DNA of 64,000 bases from Varanus komodoensis. Its lineage: Eukaryota; Chordata; Lepidosauria; Squamata; Varanidae. A program made the position numbers and the translations under genes. The notes beneath the pieces are model-generated. The model had not been told where the DNA came from. It was given only the letters and a program-made list of their open reading frames with translations, and ran no database searches. Every line of letters starts with the position of its first letter. The stretch's first letter is position 1. Of this stretch, positions 50,111 through 61,762 are shown one piece after another. Where the stretch lies: NCBI RefSeq assembly GCF_004798865.1, contig NW_025335568.1, positions 49,455,058 to 49,519,057 of the forward strand. Reading direction: 5' to 3'.

Positions 50111-51141
50111 TGAGCCATGAGTTACTGTTACACTAGCTATCCCTCCCTCCCCCAACTCTGACAAATCTTCTACATAGCCTTTATTCTCATTGTAAAGCTT
50201 CAATCTTAAGAACTCAGAATGCTCAGAATAGAATAACAACCATTCTGGCCGACTTCATGTATTCAGAATTTGCCAAAAGGTACATCATAAGAGGTCTGAC
50301 AAAGCTATAAAGCAATCTGATACACGGCCAAGCCATTTCCAACTTGAAAGCCAAGAAGGCCATCATTGTCATCCTATATGCAGGAAAGGGGAAAGAGAGG
50401 AAGATGTGTAAAATTACTGTATGCTTGCTACCAACAGTGGGTTTTTCTGTTTACAGGACAATCAGGATGTCAGTACAAGCATGATTTCTTGCTCAAGTAT
50501 GTAGCAGAACTGAGCTTTTTAACTTGCCCCCATCTTTTAAGACGATGGTGGATATTAGTCATTAGGAAATCTTTTGAGCTATAATGAGCAATGGTATGGT
50601 ACTTGAAGTGTTCCCTAGCATTTGTGTGGGAGCCAATTAATATGAAGGCAGCTAACAGAAAGTTGTGGGTGGGAATGTTCTTTTATCTTCATTTATAAGG
50701 ACAAAAGTGTGTTTTTAGATTAAGGCTTGCAGACTATTTCAAAATGTTACGTTTCAGTGGAAAATTTATCTGTGTGTTTGCTGAGAATATGCAAGTTTTA
50801 TTTGGCTGTGTTGTTCAAGACAAGCATTCTGGGCATATATTTGTCCACAATTACTGCATCAGTGCCTATTTCTACAGTACTTCTTTTACAGTGTGATAAA
50901 CAGAATGTCACTATGACAAATATCTACCAATAGAAACTCAACAAGCCACTGTAGTGGAAAGTTACCAAGATATTATCAGCTTTATTCTCAGTCAGTTACT
51001 TTATACAATGCTTGCATTTTAATTTTTTTTTTTTATTTTAAGTGCTATTAACATGTTTGGTGTGTTAGTCCTTTAGAAACGTTCCATTTCCCTATGCTAT
51101 TAAGAAACAAGCAACATGATTCGATTGTTCTACACTAACTT

Positions 51142-51274
51142 TCCCCAAATTGGTGCCCTCTGTTTTGGGCTTCAGCTCCCAGAATTCCTGACTATTAGTT
51201 AAGGTGGATGGGGCTGATGGCAGTTGAAGTCCAAAACATCTGGAGGGCAGCAGTTTGGGAGAGGCTCCTCTGCA
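51142..51274. mobile_element. hAT-type fold-back element copy
   Basis: GGGCTTCAGCTCCCAGAATTCC and the opposing GGCAGTTGAAGTCCAAAACATCTGG are the two arms of the family at 36899. No target duplication was identified for this copy. Confidence 0.65.
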
Positions 51275-51323
51275 CAAATTCCCTTTTTCATTCCAGACAT
51301 CCCTTGAACATTGGTAAATGCTA

Positions 51324-51519
51324 CAACGGGGTGGCCAGCTGAGGCTTACGAGCCACATGTAGCTTTTTGAGTTCATTTGGCCGCTTTCCACTTACCACCC
51401 GGGGCACCCATGGGCACTCACTTGCTGCTCTCTGCCTGCTGTGGCACTCATTTATGGCTCTCAAATATCTGACATTTACCATATGTGGCTCTTCCATTGA
51501 GCACACCTGGACACGCCTG
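51324..51519. mobile_element. Second hAT-like non-autonomous family
   Basis: CAACGGGGTGGCCAGCTGAG...CGAGCCACATG on the left is mirrored on the right by CATATGTGGCTCTTCC and TGGACACGCCTG. Repeated GGCTC/GAGCC blocks are typical of reptile hAT short elements. Flanking 8-mers do not match clearly. Confidence 0.5.
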
Positions 51520-51639
51520 TAGTATAAGATCTTGTTACAGGAGAATTTTGTGGGCCTACTTTCCATGTTTCAAAACTGCAGTGCTGTTATAATATTTAAC
51601 ATACGAATGAACTAATTACAAGGGTCCTTATCAATGTCA

Positions 51640-51785
51640 CTTAAATCAGGATTGGGGCAATGGTAATCAACTAGGGCCAGAGTCACTGGCCCCACCTACT
51701 TCAAAAGGTTTCAGAAGGTGACTGCTGGACTAGATGGATCACTGGCCTGATCCAGCATGGCTTTCCTTGTATTTTTCTTCTTATG
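51640..51785 (+). mobile_element. CR1/L3-type 3' terminus
   Basis: GACTGCTGGACTAGATGGATC, ACTGGCCTGATCCAGCATGG and TTCTTCTTATG are the CR1-group end. Confidence 0.75.
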
Positions 51786-52079
51786 TTTTGTACAGAATAG
51801 ACACAAAGCAGGGCAGGCTTTGTCAGTGTAAATGAATATGACATTTAGATGACAGCAACATTGTCAGCAATTTGCAAGGTAAGGAGTGGGGAATGTGTAG
51901 GAAACCAGACTGTGATCCTGGATGGAAGAGTAAGATATAGTCTTACTTATGTTCATCTGTGAAATGTTGGAAGGTGTCACTCCCAAATTGTGCAATATGA
52001 TCCTTCACGGACTATAACTGAACCCCATTCATTTAACCTGTAGAAAAGATGTGAAGGTATTTTTTACCTACCCTTTTCA

Positions 52080-52200
52080 ATTATGTAATTGTTTAATGGT
52101 CAACATTTTGTTGGTTTTATATTGTTTTCAAGTATTGCTTTAAATTATGTGCATAGCCTTAATGGCTTGTTAGGCATTAAATAAAAGTTCATCCTCCTCC
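52080..52200 (+). repeat. Possible L2/SINE 3' tail
   Basis: GTGCATAGCCTTAATGGCTTG followed by AGGCATTAAATAAAAG looks like a worn L2-type terminus. Confidence 0.3.
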
Positions 52201-52381
52201 TTATATTCCTCCATTCTCTAGGAAGCTTTTACCTAAGCTACTATTATCTTTCCCACCCTTTCTTCTTTCAGGAAGTATGATACGACAGTGGCAACAATGG
52301 TATGCCTTGCCAAATCCATTAGAAGACTAAGACATCACAAGTTGGAATCTGAACATGAACCTCAGAGAGGAAGGACCCGAT

Positions 52382-52540
52382 CATTTAGATCAAAGAATCA
52401 TACAGTTGGACGGGGCTTAGCAGGCCATCAGGTCAGACCGGCTGCTCAGTGCAGGGCTCAAACCCATCCAGATTTCAGCCCTGTCCAACCCTGCTTAGCT
52501 TCCAAGATTAGGCAGGATCAGGCAGTTGGATAGGATGGTG
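52382..52540 (-). repeat. CR1-type 3' end joined to a 5S rRNA-like segment
   Basis: 52382-52462 is a reversed CR1 end (AAAGAATCATACAGTTGGAC...CAGGCCATCAGGTCAGAC...CTGCTCAGTGCAGGG). 52463-52540 reads CCCATCC...CCCTGTCCAACCCTGCTTAG, CTTCCAAGATTAGGCAGGATC and AGG, close to the reverse of the 5S rRNA middle, including its internal promoter region. On the minus strand the order is 5S-like head then CR1-like tail, as in 5S-headed SINEs. The alternative is diverged CR1 sequence throughout. Confidence 0.5.
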
Positions 52541-53499
52541 CTTTCCACTATCTTATACAGGACTCTTCTAGATCTCCAGATGATTTGGGGTGTTCTAAAG
52601 CTTATTGTGCAGAATACAAACCCAGTGCATTATTATTTTCTACCTGTCTGGTTATTATTTGCATGTGCGACACTATCCTGGGTATATAGTAAGCTTTGCT
52701 CAATGCCATATGAGAACACTCTCCTAGACATGTGGTTTTGGGTAGCTCAAAGCTTACTGGGTCATGCAGAGCACCAGTTCCTTAATATTTATAATTAATA
52801 TATTATAAATATATTATATACATTATATATATTAATGTATTGATATATTAAAATATTAACATCAATTAAATAACATACTGTTAACAGTGTATTACTGTTA
52901 AACATGGTAAAGCATGCTTTTAACATAAGCATAAGCATGCTTGTCTATGTTTAACGGTACCCTGTAGGTACAGAAAGTTTTTGACCATATTCGAGTCAAT
53001 GTCATTCTGTAGATTCTATTAGTTGTGTGAATGTGCTGTGAGGTGCACAGCTCCAGGTCCGTCTTTTTTATGCTTTATTTACTATAATTGCTGAGGGTGC
53101 ACCAGCTGGAGTGCTATGTGCATACATGAAGCTCTCAGACGAGCTACATACTATCTGGCAGAGTATGCTGTGTGGCTATACGATTTTGAGCAACACAAAG
53201 ATTATTTTACCGTTAAGTGTTCCAGTTCCTTCTTTTCTGCCTTTTGGGTACACCTGGCACGAGGTGTCAAGCTGCAGTGTTCTGCATGAAGGAATACTTT
53301 GAATTAGATGCAATTCAATACCATCTGGTAGAGGATAATCTCTTAGATGTGTATGTGTATCATGTGGGCTAACTTGAAGTTCATTAGGGTTCATACCTCC
53401 ATTTTCTGATTTGTCATTATCACCTGGAGGTACTACATATTAATGTGCATTGTACGAACATGACTATTGTAATTGGATGGACTTGGAACGTATGCTGTT

Positions 53500-53605
53500 C
53501 TTTACTGTATTTGTATTTTTACTGTATCTTTTGTATTTGATTAATTGTTGTGAAGCACCCAGAGAACTTCGGCTATTGGGTGGTACAGAAATGAAAACAA
53601 AGCAA
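53500..53605 (+). mobile_element. L2-type 3' terminus
   Basis: ATTGTTGTGAAGCACCCAGAG then AACTTCGGCTATTGGGTGG and TACAGAAATGAAAACAAA is the standard L2-like end. Confidence 0.7.
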
Positions 53606-53627
53606 GAGTATGAAAAATGCAGTTTGT

Positions 53628-54060
53628 GCACATGCGGGAACACAAGATGCCCCTGCTGGATTAGAGCAATGGGCCATCTGGTCAAACAGCCTGTTTCCCT
53701 CAGTGCCTTCAGGAAACCCACAAGCAGGGCATGAAGTCAGTAGCCCCCACGTGCGATTGCGCGCCAATAACGGATATTCAGAAGCATGCTTCCTCTGATC
53801 CTGTGGGTAGTATAAGCATCACAACTAGCAGCCATTGATAGGCTTTTGCTCCATGAATTTCTCTAAGCAACTCTTCAAGCTATCTTACCATCAGGAGGCC
53901 TTACCATATATTGTCCTTGCCACACCATTATCACATGGTCACACAGATTTATTTTGCCAGCTCCAACTCTCGAGCCAATCAATTCCACAGGATGACTCAA
54001 CTGCCTAATATTCACAGAAGAAACTGCATTTCCCATACTTTAATAAAACCTTTTAGTCAC
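53628..54060 (-). mobile_element. CR1/L3-type LINE 3' end
   Basis: Reversed CR1-group blocks: CCCCTGCTGGATTAGAGCAA, GGCCATCTGGTCAAACAGCC, CAGGAAACCCACAAGCAGGG and AGCAGCCATTGATAGGC. A further-in block, ATTCCACAGGATGACTC, follows. It overlaps no coding exon. Confidence 0.85.
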
Positions 54061-54119
54061 TGTTTTTGGCACACAAAAGCTGAAATAGAACACATACTGG
54101 TCTCCAGCAGTAATCTTAG

Positions 54120-54560
54120 TATTTATTTTTTATTTATTTGATTTATATACCACCTGATTAGCCATAGGCTCTCTGGACAGCTTACATATAGTCAGAACCA
54201 CAATAAAAACAATTCAACAAAACAGTAATAATACTAAAAGCAGTAAAACTAATAATCACCATCACCATCATCACCAAGAAAAAAACCCTCTGAGCAGCTG
54301 CCCTTGGTGCTGGCCAGCTAAATAGGCCCTTACAGGCCACTTGCCACAGTTCAATGCTCTGTGGGACAGGTCAATAGGGTGCATCCCTGCCAGTCCTTGT
54401 GAATTCTCCCACAACTTGCTTGGGCTGCTGGCAGAGCTGGGCAGGGCTGCGAGAGCATCGCACAGCATCCCTCGATGGCAGGAGGGAGTCCTGTGTGCCC
54501 GGGAAGTCCACGTTGGAATGGCGTGGGTCTCCTGCTTGACTATGAATGGCTCTCTTCATG
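54120..54560 (-). mobile_element. L2-type 3' tail plus unassigned upstream part
   Basis: TTATTTATTTGATTTATATACC and CATAGGCTCTCTGGACAGC are a reversed L2 terminus (54130-54190). A CAC/CAT simple repeat lies at 54253-54278. The GC-richer 54280-54560 may belong to the same element, but I could not match it to L2 coding sequence. Confidence 0.5.
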
Positions 54561-54941
54561 AGAAAGAACTTAGGGCTGACCTTCTCAGATTTATCTAAAT
54601 CCTATCGTTTTTGCTGTCATTAGCCCTATGAATGTCAAGAGTGTCATTGCTGTGTATCTAAACAGATGATGTTCATTGCTTTCTAAACTTTGCATACACA
54701 GTAGGCCAGAATCAAAATTACATGCAGTCAAAATGCAACAATGTTTAAAATTCTCCTCTTAAAAAAAAAAAAAGCTACTTAAAAAAATAAAAAACATACT
54801 GAAGAAACTTGTCCTAATGCTCTTGTCTTCACAGCTCCACTTCCTTTGGTATAACTGTGAAAGGGCATCTTTCTTTTCTTCAAGCCATTTGATGCTGAAT
54901 GTTTAGTTTTCTTTGCCAAGAACAAACTTAAACTTTTAAAA

Positions 54942-54944
<3 letters not shown>

Positions 54945-54976
<32 letters not shown>
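54945..54976. repeat. (TG)n microsatellite
   Basis: About 16 uninterrupted TG units. Confidence 0.97.
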
Positions 54977-54980
<4 letters not shown>

Positions 54981-56418
54981 GAGAACATGTGACTTGTATA
55001 ACTTTGCAATATATAAATATTCCCAGGAAGGAAGCTATTTATAATGATTGCATTGTAAAGCTCTCAAAGAGAGAAGCAACTACGTGCATTCAGTGTAGCA
55101 ATTAGTCAGCAGCTCCTGATGAAGAGGAAATAAAGTGCGTTACATTATAGTTTCCTCTTGCATCATTTTTTATTTTATGTATGCAAAGGCTATAAATTGG
55201 AATATGAGATTTCACCTCCACCACCCATTTTCCCTACTGTGAATTGCTTCACAAGCAAAACGGAATGATTGCCCTGCCTCAGCCGTCCCCAGCCAGGTAT
55301 CCCCGCAGATGGATGGGACTGCAACCTCTCTCTTTGGCAGTGCAGTCAAGCTGTCAGGAAATGATGGGGATGTGGTTCAGTACCTCTGGTGGGCACCAGG
55401 TTAGCAAGGTCTGCCCTACCCTGCATTTCTGCAGAGAAGATAGTGCTTGAACTGGAAGTAAATGCAGACACATGTATATTTCTGGTTCATATTCTGTTTA
55501 GTTCAAACACGTATGTGAAGAAATTTGTTAAGGAGGTTTCAGCTGTGGGGAGCTCTTGCAACTTGCACTCATATAGTTGTCCAAAGGGGCAGAAGCACAA
55601 TTGGTGGGCAATTTTCTGGGACCCTTGTTCTTCTCTCATTTTTACCTCACCCCATAGACATTGCACAGGACCCCACAATTAAAAACAAAAAAGCCACTGA
55701 CAATAAAGACAATGGGCATTTGCACAAATTGCGGTTACCCTATGGGATTTATACATTTCATTTCTATAATGTCAAAGCTCCTTAAGCAGTAATACAATAA
55801 ACATCAAAACAGAACTTATCAGTAGTGTAAAGATTCAAAGCAGAATAGCAGATTTTAAAAAATAAAGCTGAAAGAATACAATACTTGGAAACTTATTCCA
55901 TAGCAGAAAAAGCCCTCTTTTTAGCAGCCACAGAGCTCTTTTCCTTTGGTGGGGGCTCCCAAAAAGGACCACTGAAGAGAATCTTGGAAATTGGAAAAGT
56001 ATATATGAGAGAAGATGATCATTCAGGTAAACTAGCTGTAAGCCATTTGGGGCCCTGAGTGTTAATGCTAGCACATTGAACTGGGCCCTGAAATTGACTG
56101 TCAGCCAATGCATCTGGAAAAGTACAGTGCCAATGAACAATTATCTAGGTCCGTACCCTATTTGGATCAGCTGAAATGTCCAGACAATTTTAACAGGCTA
56201 AGCGGATAACAAATGCTCAGTGCCACTAAATCCACCTATTGCCTCTACTAACCATGCTGGATCCAAGAGCACCCACAAACTACAAACCTGATCCCTTGGA
56301 GGAGTACAATCCCTTCCAGAACAGGTTGAATGTCACTTAGCCAGGCTAATGAAGCACCCACTAACAGTACCTCAGTCTTCTCTGAATTGTATCCCAGTTG
56401 ACTGACCCTCATCTAGTC

Positions 56419-57135
56419 CAGTGGTGGAGAACTTTTGGCAGATGTCCTGGCATAGTTTTGATGGTTGGAATGTGTTCAGAATGGGCAGAAATGTTAAGCA
56501 GTGCAGAAACATATATTCAAGGAATGCTTTTCCAAAATCACACTCTTTTCTACGGAATTTTAGCCCTATATTAGGGTTAGAAGTGTGCACCAAGGTAGGG
56601 TTAGGGTTACAAAAACGTGGTGTCCTGGCATGATTTTGATGGTTGGAATGTGTTTAGAATGGGCAGAAATGATGAGCTGTGCAGGAAAAGCTACTCAAGG
56701 AAGGCTTTTTCAAAATCGCCCTCTTTTCAATGGAACTTTCATCCTATATTTGGGTTAGGGCTGTGCACCAGAGTAGGGTTGGGGTTACAAAAATGTGGTG
56801 TCCTGGCATGATTTTGATGGTTGGAATATGTTTAGAATGGGCAGAAATGTTGAGCAGAAACTGCTACTCAAGGAATTCTTTTTCAAAATCGCCCTCTTTT
56901 TTATGGAACATTAGTCCTATATTAGGGTTACAGTTGTGCTTGTCCGAGCTTTCACATGGCCGGTCAGTGCACAGCCAAGGATATATATTTATTTGCTTGG
57001 ACTGGCTGTGAGTTGTTTTTTCTAAACTAAAACCTCAACATTCAGGTTTGATTGCAGTGTTGGCACTTTGCGATAAATAAGTGGGTTTTGGGTTGCAGTT
57101 TGAGCACCTGGTCTCTAAAAGTTTTGCCATCACTG
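56419..57135. mobile_element. hAT-like DNA transposon derivative carrying a tandem array
   Basis: The ends are inverted: CAGTGGTGGAGAACTTTTGG on the left and, reading inwards from the right, CAGTGATGGCAAAACTTTTAG. It is flanked by ATCTAGTC (56411-56418) and TTCTAGTC (57136-57143), an 8-bp duplication with one mismatch, as expected for hAT. The 717-bp body has no transposase and is mostly a 178-bp tandem repeat. Confidence 0.85.
56443..56941 (+). repeat. 178-bp tandem repeat, 2.8 units, inside the hAT element
   Basis: Units start at 56443, 56621 and 56799 with TGTCCTGGCAT, exactly 178 bp apart. Each continues GGTTGGAAT...AGAATGGGCAGAAATG and CTACTCAAGGAA or similar, and ends near TTAGGGTTA...AAAAA. 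The third unit is shorter and lacks the final part. The TTAGGGTT motif appears near the end of every unit. Confidence 0.95.
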
Positions 57136-57685
57136 TTCTAGTCCATTATTGTGCCCCCCCCCCAAAAAAAAAGCACTGCTATACCTGGGTTTGAGGAAAA
57201 GGAGAGGCAGAAATTGTTTTCATCCGCATGTGATGACACCTGAGCCCACTTCTCTAGTTAACATTCTTCTAGAAGTTTCATGCAGGTGTGGGACAGCATT
57301 GGTTGTAATGTGTGCATATAGCAATATTTGTGCCATAACCATAAATTCTTAGGCCACAGCAGGCTTTTTAGGCCTTGGGCCATGTTGAGATAGACTTGAA
57401 TTCAAGAAGGAGGACTAATGAATGTTAATTCCTGCAGACAAAAGGTCAGGCATCTCCCTGAGATTAGGCAAAACAACCCTGCAGAGTGGAGGACCCATTG
57501 CCCTGAGACAGCTGGAAATTACCACATTTACAGCACCTAGCAAACACAAACCAAACAACCCACCTCTTACTTAGAGAAACAGTAGTTAAGGCCACCAAGA
57601 AGCAATGAATCACCATTCTAACAATTAGCAAAAGCCTGAGAAATTCGTTTTTCCTATAGTCACATGTTCAGAGAGAAATTGTATA

Positions 57686-58240
57686 AAGGTGGTCCACAGA
57701 TTATGAACATCCATGTCATGAACAACCCACACTTACAAACATGAAGACTGCCATAAACCCTATATGAATATCTCTAGTGAAAAGCTGTGACCATCTCCAG
57801 AAGACTCCACAGCATGTTCGGCCACATGTCTCTCAGTGGTCACGTTGTTCCGTAGAGATACAGTATTCACAGCTTTTCATTCTGCAGTGGCTGGACCATA
57901 GACTCCAAAGGGGTGTGTGTGTGTGTGTGTGTATTTATAGTATTGTATACCTACACACATACATACAGTCTCTCTCTCTCTCTCTCCCTCCAGTATCTGT
58001 TGTTGTTGTTAGTCATGAAGTCATGTCCGACCCATCGCTACGCCATGGACAACATTCCCCCAGGCCTTTCTGTCCTCCACCACCCACTGGAGTCCACTTA
58101 AGCTCACGCCGACTGCTTCAGTGACCTGTAGTTACTTTATTATTGTTGTATTATTATCATTATTACAATGATGTGTCATGTTTAAGATATTTTAGTGAAT
58201 ATGGATCCAACTTACATATGAATTTGACTTAAGGATGTTC
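57686..58240. mobile_element. Tigger-like element copy interrupted by a BovB end
   Basis: AAGGTGGTCCACAGATTATG, ACTGCCATAAACCCTATATG and the CTCTAGTGAAAAGCTGTGAC block match the element at 43950. So does the right part (ACTTACATATGAATTTGAC, TTAAGGATGTTCT). It holds a TG run (about 57913-57932), a TC run (about 57969-57988) and the BovB piece at 57998-58126. Confidence 0.65.
57998..58126 (-). mobile_element. BovB LINE extreme 3' end
   Basis: The sequence is nearly the same as 15791-15910: TTGTTGTTAGTCATGAAG, ACCCATCGCTACGCCATGG, CCAGGCCTTTCTGTCCTCC and CTTAAGCTCACGCCGACTGC. On the minus strand it codes the last BovB residues and ends in an AAC repeat. It is strongly 5'-truncated. Confidence 0.9.
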
Positions 58241-58734
58241 TTAGGAGACCCTCTTTTCTCTTTCCTCTGCAAGCAATCTCTGGCAAGCTCTGACCTCAAG
58301 TTCTATGGAGGACGTTCTTTTGGTCTTTTGAAATATATAGTAGGATTGTGATGCAACAGGAACACTTGGTGTCTAGATAACACTAGGTTAAAATCTTGTG
58401 CCTGCTTTGTATTTTTTGATGATTAAAAAGAAACTTTCTAAGTGTTGTGTGTGTTTGTGTAAAGGCACAATCAGGACTTGTTTTCTCTGGCCAGACACAT
58501 TAGACCCCAGCAAATGATCCCAAAACTTTTGGAGCAATCTGGAGGGTAAGATCCTCCTTTTGAGAGGTGTTGTTCCCCATGATTACGTGGCATAACGTGG
58601 TAATAGAATACAGCATTATGGAACCCTATAGCATAGCTGCCAAAGCACTGAGCCATAGTATGTCCAGAACTACCTTCTGCAATTAGTTATCCAAGCGTGA
58701 GTGAATCAACCGCAATGCAGTATCTTCTATTTCC

Positions 58735-59775
58735 AGCTCATATCTAGTGGGATACCATGGTTGAAGGTACTGAAAGCCAATGGAAGGTCAAAGATAACAA
58801 ACAGTGTCTTGCTCTCCTCATCCCTCTCTTAGCAAAGGGCATCCCATAGGATGAACAGGACAGTTTCTGTTCAAAACCAGACCTGAAGCCCCATTGAAAA
58901 GGATCTGGATATTCGTTCTCACTCAGGACAGCCCACAATTGAGTGGCAACCATCCGTTCAAACACATTGCCCAGGAAGGGGATGTTGAGTGGTGCTTACA
59001 CTTGTTAACAGCATCCAGATTCAGGTTGGAATTTTTCAGGAGTGGTCTAATTGCCACCTCTTTGAAGAGACTGGCACACGGTGCACTCCTTCTTTCAAGA
59101 AGGAATTTACAGCATCCTGGAATCAGCTATACATCCCCTTCCTATTAGATGTAATAAGCCATGAAGGGCAAAGGTCAGGTACACAGTCAGACTTGACCAA
59201 TCACCATGTCTGTATCTTTGGGCCTCAACAACTGAAACTCATCCAATAAAGCTGAACCAGATGCTGTTCTGGGCATCTGTATTAATAGAACTGCATCCAT
59301 TGTGGAATCCAGTTTATGATGAATGTGAGTGGCATTGCGTCTAAAATCCCACACAAACTTGTCACAGTGTGCTATTGAGGGCTCCCCCATCTCTGTCCCT
59401 GGTTCAGATTGTAATGGGGCATAAACCATTTCAGAAAAGCAACAGTGAACACTGAGAAAATGCAGTAGTCGTGGAAAAGAACTGCTTGGTAATGAGCTCT
59501 CATCTGTCAGACTCAGCACAAGTTTTCTTCCACCTGCATTCTAGCCATCTTCCATCTCGCCACATTGCCCTCAGCTCAGGTGTTTACCAAGATGCAGCCC
59601 AGCCAGGCTCTGCTGTGAGGGAAAGGGCATTTGAGGGCAATCAGATCATCTGCCTGAGTTATCTCTGATTCCAGAGAGTGACCTGAGCCTTGACGGAAGT
59701 GCCAGCCATATCAGCAGGAAAATCCCCCAGAGCCTTCAGGGCCATCTTTGTAGCTCCCTCACTGTTACAGAGGGG
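58735..59775 (-). mobile_element. Older L2-clade LINE, linker and polymerase region
   Basis: On the minus strand: MALKALGDFPADMAGTSVKA, then HCDKFVWDF...IHHKLDST. RPLLKNSNLNLDAVN follows, then FERMVATQLWAVLSENEYPD and YPDPFQWGFRSGFE, ending in SLTFHWLSVPSTMVSH. These align in order with the young L2 at 23500-24540. It breaks off before the GVPRGS box. Many frame breaks show long decay. Confidence 0.85.
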
Positions 59776-59784
59776 AAAGGCAGC

Positions 59785-60170
59785 TGAGAGTTTATTATTT
59801 GTATACTGCCCAATAGCCAAGGCTCTCTGGGAGGCTAGCAAAAGTTCAAATTAAACAAAAGTTAGGAAGACACAGACAGAAAATATAATTTAAAAGAACA
59901 AAACTGATTGCTATTACTCAGCACAGAAGCATAGCAGCAGTACAGAATAAAATGGAATCTATAAAAACAAAGTTAAAAGGTTAGAATGTTAAAATGCTGA
60001 GAAAATAAAGGCCTTCACCTGGTGCCTGAAAGAATACAAAGTAGGCAGCAGGCTCATCTCTTTGAGGAACTCATTCCAAAATATAAGAGTTGTACACATG
60101 CCTTCTTGTCTTCTGCTGAAAGCGGCAATGGAGAGAATCTGGGCATGCAAACTAAAAGAATAGACCAGAG
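59785..60170 (-). mobile_element. L2-clade LINE 3' end
   Basis: It has the reversed terminus TTATTTGTATACTGCCCAAT then AGCCAAGGCTCTCTGGGAGG. An AT-rich 3' UTR and a reversed C-terminal ORF piece (ACTCATTCCAAAATATAAG, GCCTTCTTGTCTTCTGC) follow. It adjoins the older L2 in the same orientation but is a separate copy. Confidence 0.75.
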
Positions 60171-60220
60171 TGTTGTCAGAGGGGACTCAAAGACAAACTG
60201 AGTAGGTCATAGTAAACCAA

Positions 60221-61427
60221 AGAGCATTCATTATAATTATTGGCTAAGAGAAACAGAGTAGCAAAATACACTGGGATGGGGGAAGTAGAAAAGCAATTCC
60301 TAGGAGAGTAGGTGAACTGTTTCAGTATCCTTTTTTTGAAGTACTTCTGTTGCTCTAATCAAATAGAATTATATAAAGAGCCTAGCAGACTGTAAAGCAT
60401 CAGAGAGCTTCTTAAAATAGAACAGTGCTAACAGGATTAGTAGCATTTGCTCCTCTGTACATGGGAGAAAGAGTTAACTGGTGTTAACAAGTAAATTTGT
60501 TTGCCTCTCCATAAAAATATACATAATCATTTCCTCAGAGTTTCCTGATATCTCGCCACAGGTCTTGGAGAGAGAAAACATTGTCAATACACCAAGGAGA
60601 GTTGTTCTCAATTAGTGAGCCAGGCTAAGGACCCTTGATATCTCATTCAACTGCAGCCACCATATGAACAAGTTTGATGGTTATAGCATAAATTCATGCT
60701 CATTCACAATTACTTGCTCTAGGTGACCTCAACCAGATTAATACCAACACATCTGTGTAATGTTTTAAATATTGCAAACATTTTGCTTATTGATTTGATC
60801 ATTTAAGCAATCTGGAGTAAGTCCTAGTGGAGTTGGGATCAGAACTTATCCAGACTAATTCAGCAGCATCACACAGTACATGGGTCAGCAAATATCTAAG
60901 AAAAAAAAATATGTTTTAATGTGAATGGATATTGTCATAATGAAACATGGAAATGGCAAATTAGCCATTGCCATTGCCAGTTTTATCTTCCATTAACTGA
61001 TTTAATGAATTCTTATTAAATTTGCACCTATTTCAACTTTCTTCAAGCATCTTTTTTGAAGTCACACTTTCAAGAAATGCACATGTGCCAGAGTGGGTTT
61101 TGGAATGATGTACATTTGGAAGTTCCTTAGAGCACATGTGTTTGTTGAGTTTAACTGTTCATGGCTATTTAATAATATGACTAGTTAATAAAATGTCATG
61201 TCTTACTGAGTCCTATCACATTTCATAGAATATATATTTAGCAATAGCATCTTTAAATAACTGAGGGATGGTGATCTCTCTCTTTTATTTAGGGTGCAAT
61301 CTTATGTATTTTTAGACAAAGTTCTAATGTTCTAGCAGCCAGTGGCAAGCTGGGATTTGTTAGTTTTTCTGTTTAAATATACATGTGATTTCACCTTTAG
61401 CTGCTGAAGTTTAAGTCAAGCTTGCAG
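60221..61427. other. Stretch with nothing recognised
   Basis: AT-rich DNA with no coding match or named repeat. Confidence 0.45.
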
Positions 61428-61640
61428 TCATGTGGTGGTTAGACTGTTGGACTGGGAACCAGGGAGATCCAGGCTGTAGTCCCCACCCAGCCATGAAGGA
61501 GACTGGGTGTCTTTGGGCCAGTCACTTGCTCTCAGCCTAATCTACCTCACTGTGTTATGTGGATAAAAATGGAGTGGAGAACTATGTACTCTGACCTGAG
61601 TTCATCACAAGAGGGAAAAGGCAAGATATAAATCCTACTA
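61428..61640 (+). repeat. tRNA-derived SINE
   Basis: GTCATGTGGTGGTTAGACTG, CCCACCCAGCCATGAAGGAG and CTCTCAGCCTAATCTACCTC are followed by GGCAAGATATAAATCC. Confidence 0.88.
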
Positions 61641-61645
61641 GAGCA

Positions 61646-61762
61646 GGGTAGATGACTTGGTGCTCCTTCAGATATTTCAGAATATTACTTCTACCAGCCT
61701 CAGTCAGGATGAACAATGGTCAGGGATTACAGGAGTTGTGGTCCCAAATATCTAGAAAACTC
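61646..61762. mobile_element. hAT-type fold-back element copy
   Basis: GTGCTCCTTCAGATATTTCAG...CTTCTACCAGCCTCAG and the opposing ATTACAGGAGTTGTGGTCCC...AATATCTAGAAAACTCC are the two arms of the 36899 family. A further half copy (TGAACTACAGCTCCCATAGTC) lies at about 62205-62290. Confidence 0.6.

Larger units (their letters stand above)
55835..57330 (-). mobile_element. L2-clade LINE, polymerase end to C-terminus, split by a hAT element
   Basis: On the minus strand, 57330-57136 aligns with the young L2 from the NIYMKPPGE block through the TDDTQLYL region. 56418-56150 and 56140-55835 continue through GWMRDNKL to VRAQFKVLVI and KRAFSAV-like blocks. The order matches one element, and the break coincides exactly with the ends of the hAT insertion. 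Confidence 0.8.

Noticed and set aside
56560-56620. Interstitial telomere
   Set aside because: TTAGGG appears only once or twice per 178-bp unit, inside a transposon, with no tandem hexamer array.
56443-56941. CRISPR-like array
   Set aside because: Units are 178 bp, directly adjacent and without unique spacers, in a vertebrate genome.
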